A stretch of DNA of 8,696 nt, from the NCBI GenBank assembly GCA_947165405.1, contig CAMVAG010000090.1:1-8696 (forward strand), in the 5' to 3' direction. Of this stretch, positions 1-6,082 are shown piece after piece (positions within the stretch are counted from its first letter, which is position 1; the number at the start of each line of letters is the position of its first letter). Under the pieces are notes generated by a model. That model was not told the DNA's origin. It made no database searches and was given only the letters and a program-made list of their open reading frames with translations. This DNA comes from an uncultured Selenomonadales bacterium. GTDB lineage: Bacteria; Bacillota; Negativicutes; Selenomonadales; Selenomonadaceae. Made by a program: the position numbers and the translations under genes.

Positions 1-104
1 TTGCGATTGACGGCGGCTCTGTCATCCTCACGAATGTCAAGAGCGGCAGCTCGATCAATATCAACGGCACGACACATAAGATAAGCGGCAACACTCTCAA
101 ATAA
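1..104 (+). CDS. C-terminal fragment of a possible surface/secreted protein
   Basis: This is an open frame from the window edge (first whole codon at base 3) to TAA at 102-104, giving 33 residues that end INGTTHKISGNTLK. The fragment is rich in Gly, Ser, Thr and Asn and alternates polar and beta-branched residues, as in the tails of secreted beta-rich repeat proteins; that resemblance is an impression, not a domain match. A strong terminator follows 12 bases after the stop, which supports a genuine gene end. The start and most of the protein lie outside the window, so no function can be given. Confidence 0.6.
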   Translation, partial: AIDGGSVILTNVKSGSSININGTTHKISGNTLK

Positions 105-115
105 AATCGTCTCAT

Positions 116-158
116 AAAAAAATTTATCCCGTCGAAAAAATTCGGCGGGATTTTTTTT
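116..158. terminator. Bidirectional rho-independent terminator between convergent genes
   Basis: An 11-bp stem (126-136 with 141-151, including one G-T wobble) closes a four-A loop. It is flanked by an A-run at 116-122 and a T-run at 151-158, so it reads as a terminator on both strands. It ends the plus-strand gene finishing at 104 and the minus-strand LysE-type gene, whose stop codon (158-160) touches the T-run. Confidence 0.9.
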
Positions 159-784
159 CACAGGATAATCAAGGTCAGCGCGATTAGTGCAAGGACGGCA
201 GCTTCAACGAAATTTAAAACTTGTCCGATGTTTTTTCGTCGCAAGAGTAAATTCCTCACGCGGCTTGCAAAGAACGCAACGCATGAAAAAATTATCAGAG
301 CCTGCGCGGCGAAGACGACTCCCAAAAACAAAATCGACAAGCTTGCGCCTTCGAGATTGAGATTGACGAATTGCGGAAGAAACGCGAGGAAAAATAATAA
401 AACTTTCGGATTGAGGACGTTCATCAAGACGCCTCGCTTGTAAAGTGCCGCCGAAGAATTTTTTGCTCCCGAACGCGTCAAGGAAAATTTTTTTCCGAGC
501 CGCGCCGCCTTGAACGCTCCGAACGCCAAGAATAAAAGATACGCCGCGCCGAAAATTTTCAAGAGGAACATCGCCGTTGCCGAAGAGCTTATGAACGTTG
601 CCACGCCGAGCATTACGAGCGTCGTGTGGAAGACAATTCCGCTCACCAAGCCGCACGCCAAAATTATTCCCGCCTTTGCTCCGTCCGCGAGGCTCTTTGT
701 CAACAGATACAAAATGTCCGGGCCGGGCGCGAGCGTCAACAAAATCGACGCCGTCAAAAAATATATGAACGTTGAACTTTCCAA
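158..784 (-). CDS. LysE/RhtB-family amino-acid exporter
   Basis: This encodes a 208-residue inner-membrane protein of the LysE/RhtB/translocator family, which exports amino acids or related small metabolites, probably driven by the proton gradient. Length is typical for the family. Visible marks are the N-terminal APGPD motif (residues 19-23) after the first hydrophobic stretch, NPK at 125-127 followed by FFLAFLPQF, and about five or six hydrophobic segments. I chose the TTG at 784 because GGAGG (793-797) lies 8 bases upstream and the product then begins MESSTFIYFL, the usual family start. The longer frame from 823 would run through the ribosome site and promoter. It is transcribed alone, divergently from the glycosyltransferase, and ends at the shared terminator. 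The substrate cannot be read from sequence. Confidence 0.9.
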   Translation of the reverse strand: MESSTFIYFLTASILLTLAPGPDILYLLTKSLADGAKAGIILACGLVSGIVFHTTLVMLGVATFISSSATAMFLLKIFGAAYLLFLAFGAFKAARLGKKFSLTRSGAKNSSAALYKRGVLMNVLNPKVLLFFLAFLPQFVNLNLEGASLSILFLGVVFAAQALIIFSCVAFFASRVRNLLLRRKNIGQVLNFVEAAVLALIALTLIIL

Positions 785-792
785 ATAAAACA

Positions 793-797
793 CCTCC
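793..797 (-). promoter_or_regulatory. Ribosome binding site fixing the TTG start of the LysE-type gene
   Basis: GGAGG on the minus strand lies 8 bases before TTG 784. The in-frame GTG at 791-793 overlaps it, which rules out GTG as the start. Confidence 0.75.
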
Positions 798-803
798 GTG
801 CAA

Positions 804-812
804 ATTTTATCA
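804..812 (-). promoter_or_regulatory. Possible extended -10 promoter for the LysE-type gene
   Basis: The minus strand reads TG-A-TAAAAT, an extended -10 element, but no -35 box is found at the right distance. The transcript would start near the GGAGG site, giving a very short leader. It sits in a 13-base string (AAGCTGTGATAAA, 806-818) that recurs upstream of the LPP20-domain gene at 8644-8656. Confidence 0.4.
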
Positions 813-816
813 CAGC

Positions 817-846
817 TTGACAAGGGCGGCGCGGGAAGTGTAGACT
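817..846 (+). promoter_or_regulatory. Promoter of the glycosyltransferase gene
   Basis: A consensus -35 TTGACA (817-822) and a -10 TAGACT (841-846) are separated by 18 bases. Expected transcription start is around 853, giving a leader of about 27 bases before ATG 880. The -35 box abuts the minus-strand -10 of the divergent gene, so the two promoters may interfere. Confidence 0.6.
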
Positions 847-879
847 AGCCGTAAAAATTTTTGAAAGTCAGGGTTGAAA

Positions 880-2133
880 ATGTTCGAATACCCTCTCGAT
901 ATAATAATGGTTCCGATTCAAGCCGTGCTGTTCCTGTTCACGTTTTACTTGTGTGTAATCGGATTCTTCGGAATGTGGCGGCGTTCGGAAGTCAAGATAA
1001 AAATTCCGCAAAAAAAATTCGCCGTGATTGTCGCCGCTCACAACGAAAGCACCGTGATAGAACCGCTCATAAAAAATTTGAAGACCCTCGACTATCCCGA
1101 CGAGCTTTATGACATTTACGTTATCGCCGACAACTGCACCGACAACACCGCCGAAATTGCCGCACGCGCCGGCGCGATTGTCTGCAAGCGCATCGACGAA
1201 ACAAAAAAATCCAAAGGTTACGCGCTCGATTGGATGTTCGATAAACTTTTTGAAATGGAAAAGGAAGGAAAGATTTATGACGCCGTAGCAATCTTCGACG
1301 CCGATAATCTCGTTCACCCGAACTTTTTAATGGAAATGAACAATCGCCTCTGCAAGGGCGGCAAAATTATTCAAGGCTTCCTCGACGCAAAAAATCCTTA
1401 CGACACTTGGGTAAGCGGCACGTTCGCGATTGCCTTTTGGGTTATCGATTACGTCAGCCACCTCGCCAAAACGAATCTCGGCTTATCGGCGGTCTTGGGC
1501 GGCACGGGCATGTGCATTACTCTCGACGTGCTCAAGAAACACGGTTGGCGGGCGAATTGCTTAACGGAAGACATGGAATTTACAATGAAGTCGCTCGCCG
1601 AAGGTTTGAAGACGACTTGGGCTCACGACGCCATTGTCTATGACGAAAAGCCTTTGACGTTCGCGCAATCTTGGACGCAGAGGAAACGTTGGGCGCAAGG
1701 TCAATTCGACGTGGCGCACCGCTTTATCCCGAAAATGATTCGCGAAGGTTGGCGGCGAAAAGATATTCGCATGTTCGACGGTTGCCTTTATTTGTTGCAG
1801 CCGCATTTTTTAATGTTGTCGTCGTTTTTCTTTTTGATGAGTTATATTCAGCTGATTTTCGGCACGCTCTACACGAATATTTATTCCGTGTTGCCTTCGC
1901 AGATTTTAATGGTGATAATGATTGCGCAATACATCTTGCCGATGATTATCCTCGTGAAAGTTCGCGCCAAGCTCAAATCGTGGTGGTACTTGCTTTTTTA
2001 TCCGCTGTTCATTTATTCGTGGATACCGATAATTTTTTTGGGCTTCATACACCGCAACGAACACGAATGGGCTCACACCAAACACACGCGCTCAATGAGT
2101 TACGACGATTTTGTCAAGAAGAGGACGTATTGA
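880..2133 (+). CDS. Membrane-bound family 2 glycosyltransferase (putative processive type)
   Basis: The 417-residue protein has a GT-A (GT2) catalytic domain between membrane segments. It probably transfers sugar from a nucleotide sugar to a growing or lipid-linked glycan at the cytoplasmic face. Visible features are an N-terminal membrane helix (about 10-32), AAHNES (52-57), DNCTD (84-88), the metal-binding FDADN (D140, D142), the catalytic TED (229-231), QRKRW (267-271) and two to four C-terminal membrane helices (about 305-391). TED plus Q-x-x-R-W is the arrangement of BcsA/NodC/hyaluronan-synthase-like enzymes, but no PilZ domain is present and the product is unknown. ATG 880 is preferred over TTG 874 because AGGG (870-873) lies 6 bases before it. 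It is a single-gene unit with its own promoter and terminator, with no polysaccharide genes beside it. Confidence 0.92.
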   Translation: MFEYPLDIIMVPIQAVLFLFTFYLCVIGFFGMWRRSEVKIKIPQKKFAVIVAAHNESTVIEPLIKNLKTLDYPDELYDIYVIADNCTDNTAEIAARAGAIVCKRIDETKKSKGYALDWMFDKLFEMEKEGKIYDAVAIFDADNLVHPNFLMEMNNRLCKGGKIIQGFLDAKNPYDTWVSGTFAIAFWVIDYVSHLAKTNLGLSAVLGGTGMCITLDVLKKHGWRANCLTEDMEFTMKSLAEGLKTTWAHDAIVYDEKPLTFAQSWTQRKRWAQGQFDVAHRFIPKMIREGWRRKDIRMFDGCLYLLQPHFLMLSSFFFLMSYIQLIFGTLYTNIYSVLPSQILMVIMIAQYILPMIILVKVRAKLKSWWYLLFYPLFIYSWIPIIFLGFIHRNEHEWAHTKHTRSMSYDDFVKKRTY

Positions 2134-2149
2134 ACTTTTGGAGCCCCCG

Positions 2150-2194
2150 TCTTTGAAAGTTTTCTTCTACTTTTTCTTTGCTTGTCCAAAGAAA
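2150..2194. repeat. Dispersed repeat fragment with short palindrome (copy 1)
   Basis: Bases 2150-2181 match the window's last 31 bases (8666-8696) with one substitution and one missing T. The right part folds as TTTCTTTG (2173-2180) against CAAAGAAA (2187-2194) around a six-base loop, CTTGTC. Position after a stop codon and recurrence suggest a non-coding dispersed repeat. From memory, CTTTGCTTGTCCAAAG-type palindromes recur in intergenic DNA of various bacteria; this is not verified here. Confidence 0.65.
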
Positions 2195-2216
2195 CATCCT
2201 GTTTCAGTGCGGCGTA

Positions 2217-2251
2217 AGGAGTCGTCATCCGTGACGTCTCCTAAATTTTTT
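2217..2251 (+). terminator. Rho-independent terminator of the glycosyltransferase gene
   Basis: The arms 2217-2227 and 2232-2242 form an 11-bp stem with one T-T mismatch and a TCCG loop, followed after three A's by TTTTTT (2246-2251). On the minus strand no T-run follows, so it mainly serves the plus-strand gene. It lies 2 bases from the stop of the convergent HAD gene. Confidence 0.8.
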
Positions 2252-2252
2252 G

Positions 2253-3050
2253 TCATATGATTTCGATTTTTTTCAGGTAAGTGTAGATGCCTCCGACCTC
2301 GTTTGAATCGGTGACGGCGGCGGCTAATTTTTTTACGTCGTCCGGCGCGTTCGCCATTGCCACACTTTGCGGGACGTAGCCGAGCATTTCGACATCGTTA
2401 TAGTTGTCGCCGAAAGCAATCGCCTCGTCGACCGTGAAGCCGTAATGCTTGAGCAAGACCTCAATGCCCGTCGCCTTCGAAACACTTTTGTCCATGATTT
2501 CCAAAAGATGCGGAGCACTTCGGACGACGTTGAGCGCGGGAAATTTTTTGCCGAGTTCAATTTCCATCTCGCGGCAAGTCGGCGGCGCACACATGACCAA
2601 AATTTTATTCGGGAAAATTTTTTCGCTCTGAAGTTTATCGAAACGCTCAACTTCGGCAGTCGCCTGCGTGATGTCCATTTCGTGTTGAATGCGTTCGTCA
2701 ATCGCCTCGACAAACCAGCGGCGTCCGGTGTAGTAATTTATCGAAATGTCTTGCCAATGATTCATTGCCGCCAAAATTCCTTGCGCGTCTTCGGCGGAAA
2801 TTTTTTTGTCGAAGATAATTTCCTCGTCTTCGGTCAAGACCATGCCGCCGCTGTAGCTGATAACGGGCGTGTGCGCCATGCCGAGCGCGTCGGTTATCGG
2901 GTAAATTGCTTCGGGCATGCGCGCAGAAACGAAAACAAATTTCAAGCCCTTAGCCGTGACGGATTTAATTGCCTCTGCGTGGCGCGGGCAAGTTGTCTTT
3001 GCGTCCGTGAGAAATGTTCCGTCGATGTCTGACAGAATTATTTTTATCAT
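2253..3050 (-). CDS. Cof-type HAD-superfamily hydrolase
   Basis: The 265-residue cytoplasmic phosphatase belongs to the HAD IIB (Cof/YbjI-like) group, which dephosphorylates sugar phosphates or phosphorylated cofactors using an aspartate nucleophile and Mg2+. Motif I is DIDGT (residues 8-12, nucleophile D8, acid/base D10). Motif II is the Ser of VSAR (S42), motif III is K192 in SKATG, and motif IV is GDNYND (214-219). The insert between motifs II and III is the type II cap. Length fits the family. ATG 3050 is chosen because GGAGG (3058-3062) lies 7 bases upstream and MIKIILSDIDGT is the standard N-terminus; the frame extends upstream only into the terminator. It follows the GerMN operon on the same strand, but a terminator intervenes. 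Substrate unknown. Confidence 0.93.
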   Translation of the reverse strand: MIKIILSDIDGTFLTDAKTTCPRHAEAIKSVTAKGLKFVFVSARMPEAIYPITDALGMAHTPVISYSGGMVLTEDEEIIFDKKISAEDAQGILAAMNHWQDISINYYTGRRWFVEAIDERIQHEMDITQATAEVERFDKLQSEKIFPNKILVMCAPPTCREMEIELGKKFPALNVVRSAPHLLEIMDKSVSKATGIEVLLKHYGFTVDEAIAFGDNYNDVEMLGYVPQSVAMANAPDDVKKLAAAVTDSNEVGGIYTYLKKIEII

Positions 3051-3080
3051 GTTCAAGCCTCCATGACTTAAATTGACATT

Positions 3081-3121
3081 AAAAATCGGCACAGAGCTTG
3101 AAAGCTTTCGCGCCGATTTTT
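3081..3121 (-). terminator. Terminator at the end of the envelope operon
   Basis: A 10-bp stem (AAAAATCGGC 3081-3090 with its exact complement 3112-3121) encloses a 21-base loop that contains a second small palindrome (3100-3109). The A/T part of the stem supplies the T-run on the minus strand. It lies 4 bases after the GerMN stop and about 30 bases before the HAD start, so it separates the operon from that gene or lets partial read-through reach it. Confidence 0.8.
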
Positions 3122-3125
3122 ATTT

Positions 3126-3758
3126 TTATTCTGTTAAATTGTTCATGCGTTCGAGCGGCATGCTCAAATCCATGTGTCCCGATAAAGTTTCAATTTCTTT
3201 GCCGTCAACCAAAAACTTCACGCGCTTGACTTCGGGGAAATTTGTAAGCGTGTTGACGATTGAGCCGATTAAAAATTCTTCGCCGGTCGAGCCGCCGACA
3301 AAACCTTTCAAAATGCTGCCGTCAAAATCGACCGTCGCCAAGCCGTCACGAACCGTAACTTTTCTGATTGCCGCGTTCTTCGGGAAAATCGTCGTCAAGT
3401 TTTCCTCGTCCGGCTCCTCTTTCAAAGTTTCGACAGCGGCGGTGTATTTGTCGGTCGAGTTGTCTACAACGATTTCGCGTTCGACTTCGACGAGTTTCAT
3501 GCCCGAATCGTCGGGATAATAAATTTTCACGTTCAGCGATTGCTCTGTCCTTTCGTTGTTTGCGGGCTGATTCTCTCTTTCTTTAATCGACTTGTCCGGC
3601 GCGGGGTCGAGCGGTTTCTGTTCGGGCTTATCGGGTTTTGATTCGGTTTCGGTTTGTGCGGGAGGGGTCGGCGCGGGCGGGTTTTCATTCGGCGGCTTAT
3701 CGCAACCTGCAGTGAACAGAAGAAGCGCGAGCATTGCCGGCACTAAAATTTTCTTCAC
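3126..3758 (-). CDS. GerMN-domain lipoprotein
   Basis: The 210-residue product is an exported lipoprotein with a C-terminal GerMN (sporulation/germination-type) domain. The signal peptide ends in a lipobox, FTAGC, with lipidated C19. A Pro/Glu/Lys-rich, disordered linker spans about 20-72. The GerMN fold runs from about 75 to 202, with KIYYPDDSG near its start, then STGEEFLIGSIVNTL and FLVDGKEIETLSGHMDLS. In Bacillus, GerM helps assemble forespore-channel proteins; in non-spore formers GerMN proteins are envelope components of unclear role. GTG 3758 is used: GGAGG lies 12 bases upstream inside the end of the amidase gene, and a stop precedes it in frame, so there is no alternative far upstream. 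The gap to the amidase stop is 2 bases, which implies translational coupling. It is the last gene of the operon. Confidence 0.9.
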   Translation of the reverse strand: MKKILVPAMLALLLFTAGCDKPPNENPPAPTPPAQTETESKPDKPEQKPLDPAPDKSIKERENQPANNERTEQSLNVKIYYPDDSGMKLVEVEREIVVDNSTDKYTAAVETLKEEPDEENLTTIFPKNAAIRKVTVRDGLATVDFDGSILKGFVGGSTGEEFLIGSIVNTLTNFPEVKRVKFLVDGKEIETLSGHMDLSMPLERMNNLTE

Positions 3759-3760
3759 GA

Positions 3761-4807
3761 TTAATCAAATCCTCCTTGATTGAAATAGCGATTGACGGCA
3801 TTTGTGATTGCCTGCGCAAGCTTCTGCTGATAATCTTCGCTTGCCAATAATTTTTCTTCACGCGGATTGGTGATAAAGCCCAGCTCAATCAGCGAGGCGG
3901 GGCATTGCGAATGCGTCATGACATAAAATCTTGCCGCTTTGACACCGCGATTGTTTAAGCCGCCGAGTCGTGCAAGTTCCTCGTTTAGCAGGCGGGCAAG
4001 TCGCGAACCTTTGACGGCGTTGGGCGCGTGATAAGTTTCCATGCCGTTAGCTTTGCCGGTTGAAAAAGCGTTGCAGTGGACGCTGATAAACAGTGCGGCA
4101 TTCGGCGGGGCCTTGTCGACGCGGGCTTGAAGTTCGACGGCATCCGAAACGCCCGGCGCGGCAACATCAACATCGGTCGTGCGAGTCATGACGACTTGAT
4201 AACCCGAATCCTCCAAAAGTCTTTGCGCTTTGAGCGAAACAGCTAAGGAAACAGATTTTTCAGTAACGCCCGTCGGACCGATTGCTCCGGCATCAGAGCC
4301 GCCGTGCCCCGCGTCGAGCACGATAATTTGTCCGTCGCCGTCAAAATATTGCTTCAAGCTGTTGTCCGCAAAATTTTTTTTCACGTCGACGACAACGCAA
4401 GCATCTTTCTTATCGGAACGGTCGGCGGGCTCCAAGAAAAATTTCACGTCGCCTTCCGTTGCCGAATTGAACTGAACTTGAATGCTCGTGTGATTCGTTC
4501 GCGTCTTGTTGGTTAAAATTTTTTCGACGAAATTTTTTGCAGCCGAATCAATTTGTGTGCCCGAAACGCGGCTCACTCTTCCCGGCAAAGTGTTATCAAG
4601 TTCGACGCGCAAAATCCCCGAAGACAAATTGGTTGAAACATCGCCCGCCTCGATTTTTCCGCCGCGATAAGAAATTTCAATCCGCAAAGTCTCGTCGTCC
4701 AAGTCGAAGGCGTTTATCCTCGTGAGCTCGGCGGATTTGGCTTGAGCCGTCGCCGCGAAAACCAAGACGAGCAGCAGACTGAAACATGTCAGAAATTTTT
4801 TCAGCAA
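3761..4807 (-). CDS. N-acetylmuramoyl-L-alanine amidase (AMIN + Amidase_3)
   Basis: The 348-residue enzyme is exported. It cuts the bond between N-acetylmuramic acid and the stem peptide of peptidoglycan and is Zn-dependent. A signal peptide (1-23, AQA cleavage region) has no lipobox at its end. It is followed by an AMIN-like beta domain (about 27-142), which in related amidases directs the enzyme to the wall or septum, and an Amidase_3 domain (about 161-342). Zn ligands are H168 in LDAGHGG, E183 in VTEKS and H244 in SVHCN; the catalytic Glu is E308 in LIELGF. All key residues are present. The start is TTG 4807, with GAGG 7 bases upstream overlapping the DUF3006 stop, and the frame gives a good signal peptide. 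The pair with GerMN suggests wall remodelling. Reminiscent of AmiC/CwlD-type enzymes. Confidence 0.94.
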   Translation of the reverse strand: MLKKFLTCFSLLLVLVFAATAQAKSAELTRINAFDLDDETLRIEISYRGGKIEAGDVSTNLSSGILRVELDNTLPGRVSRVSGTQIDSAAKNFVEKILTNKTRTNHTSIQVQFNSATEGDVKFFLEPADRSDKKDACVVVDVKKNFADNSLKQYFDGDGQIIVLDAGHGGSDAGAIGPTGVTEKSVSLAVSLKAQRLLEDSGYQVVMTRTTDVDVAAPGVSDAVELQARVDKAPPNAALFISVHCNAFSTGKANGMETYHAPNAVKGSRLARLLNEELARLGGLNNRGVKAARFYVMTHSQCPASLIELGFITNPREEKLLASEDYQQKLAQAITNAVNRYFNQGGFD

Positions 4808-4816
4808 ATTAATTCC

Positions 4817-5047
4817 TCATTCCTCCAATTTTTTTAGTAAAGCCCGCGCCTCGTCAAGAGCTTCGGTTGTTTTTTCCTCGTCACGAGAAATTTTTATGGT
4901 GAGGTATTCGCCCTCGTTTGTGCCTTCGGGCAAAAAATCTGCCGGCAAAACAAATTCGCGAAACTCATCCTCTTCCTCCTCGAAGAATAAAATTGCCGTC
5001 GACGAGCCGTCTTCCTCCTCTTCGATTCGGTCAAGGAACACGCTCAT
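4817..5047 (-). CDS. DUF3006 family protein
   Basis: The 76-residue acidic protein has no signal peptide or membrane segment. It begins MSVFLDRIEE, continues with a beta-rich section and FVLPADFLPEGTNEGEYLTIKI, and ends in a charged helix with ALDEARALLKKLEE. The LDRIE opening, the LPEG-x-x-EG-x-x-L motif and the length fit DUF3006 (small Firmicutes proteins of unknown function, often encoded beside ComEC-like MBL genes). The start ATG (5045-5047) overlaps the stop of the upstream MBL gene by 4 bases (ATGA), with only a weak ribosome site, so translation is probably coupled; a longer frame to 5080 would lie inside the MBL gene. Because it looks cytoplasmic while the MBL partner is lipidated, how the two meet is unclear. 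Confidence 0.85.
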   Translation of the reverse strand: MSVFLDRIEEEEDGSSTAILFFEEEEDEFREFVLPADFLPEGTNEGEYLTIKISRDEEKTTEALDEARALLKKLEE

Positions 5048-6063
5048 TTCATTTTGTACTTTCTTTTTTTCTCCATCCATTTATAAACCCAATCCTCCTT
5101 TTTTTCAACTTCGACAGAAACATTTTTGCCGTCGCTTATGAGTGAGATTGTGCCGTTCCAGCGCGTGCATAAAATATTTTTTACGTCGACGCCCTGCGCC
5201 AAATAAGTTTCGAGCGGTTTAAGGTAGGGCGCACCGTAAGCCTTTTTGGGGTCTCCTTTCTCAAGTGAGCTGATTAAGATATATTTCGGATTAACCGCCG
5301 CGACAAATTCTTCCGACGAGGAACCGCCGTAGCCGTGATGCCCTGCTTTCAAAACAGTGCACTTTAAATCTTTGACATTGTTGGCGGATAAAATTTTTGC
5401 TTCAGAGGGATTTTCGCAGTCGCCCGTGAACATCATGGAAAATTTTTTGTAAGTGAGTTTGCCGACGACGCTGCTGTTATTAAAAACGTGTCCGCGTTCG
5501 TCATCAGTGTATTTTGTGGTGTTCACCGTGTTGACAAATTCTTCTGTCGGGAAAAGCACTTTGAACTTGACGCCGTCGCCGAAGTCCAATTTATCGCCGG
5601 CTTTCAAGTGTTGATAAGGAAGATTTTTCGCCGCGGTTGCCTTAATATAATTTTTATAGATGCCGCTGGTGTGAACAACGCCGTTGTCGTAAATCGCTGC
5701 TACGGAAATTTTTTCGAGGTAAGGATAAGTCTCCAATTCTTTTTTGCTCGGATTGATTAGAAGTTTCGCGCCGCCTATGTGGTCGCCGTGCGCGTGCGTC
5801 AATATTATCTTATCAATCTTCGTGACGGATAATTTTTCCAACTCGCTGACGAATTGCGCTTGGTTATTGATATTTCCCGTATCGATTAAAATTGTTTGTT
5901 GCCTTGTCTGAATCAAAATTGCGTCGCCGTGCCCGACGTTCAGCATGGAAATTTTCAAGTTGCCTCTGCTGTCGACAAATCTGTCTTTGCTTGCGGCTTG
6001 AGTGTCGCAACCGCTGAAGATAAATATCACCGGCAACAACATCATCAAAAAAATTTTTTTCAC
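5044..6063 (-). CDS. ComEC-like metallo-beta-lactamase-fold lipoprotein (copy 1)
   Basis: The 339-residue exported lipoprotein has the MBL-fold hydrolase domain related to the C-terminal domain of competence protein ComEC. The signal peptide ends in FSGC (C19), followed by a short linker. The domain runs from about 36 to 320: LNVGHGDAILIQT, LIDTG (60-63), metal-binding HAHGDH (90-95), TGDC (213-216) and LKAGHHG (238-244). The metal-binding set looks complete. ComEC-related enzymes act as phosphodiesterases/nucleases, so an extracellular nucleic-acid or phosphodiester substrate is possible but unproven; the ComEC membrane channel is absent. The start is GTG 6063 with AGAGG 8 bases upstream. 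It follows the paralogous gene by 19 bases and overlaps DUF3006 by 4. Compared with the paralog it has a shorter linker and a basic C-terminal tail. Confidence 0.9.
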   Translation of the reverse strand: MKKIFLMMLLPVIFIFSGCDTQAASKDRFVDSRGNLKISMLNVGHGDAILIQTRQQTILIDTGNINNQAQFVSELEKLSVTKIDKIILTHAHGDHIGGAKLLINPSKKELETYPYLEKISVAAIYDNGVVHTSGIYKNYIKATAAKNLPYQHLKAGDKLDFGDGVKFKVLFPTEEFVNTVNTTKYTDDERGHVFNNSSVVGKLTYKKFSMMFTGDCENPSEAKILSANNVKDLKCTVLKAGHHGYGGSSSEEFVAAVNPKYILISSLEKGDPKKAYGAPYLKPLETYLAQGVDVKNILCTRWNGTISLISDGKNVSVEVEKKEDWVYKWMEKKRKYKMK

Positions 6064-6082
6064 AGAATCATCCTCTCGTAAA

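Noticed and set aside
204..803. 199-codon minus-strand frame overlapping the LysE-type gene
   Set aside because: It is a shadow in another frame: Arg- and Gly-rich, without membrane segments, while the overlapping frame shows full LysE motifs.
868..1317. 149-codon minus-strand frame under the glycosyltransferase start
   Set aside because: It is antisense to the conserved catalytic domain and its product shows no domain.
2367..3032. 221-codon plus-strand frame opposite the HAD gene
   Set aside because: It is the antisense shadow of a gene with all four HAD motifs; no ribosome site or family likeness.
3073..3519. 148-codon plus-strand frame opposite the GerMN gene
   Set aside because: It is an antisense Ser/Thr-rich shadow and begins in the operon terminator.
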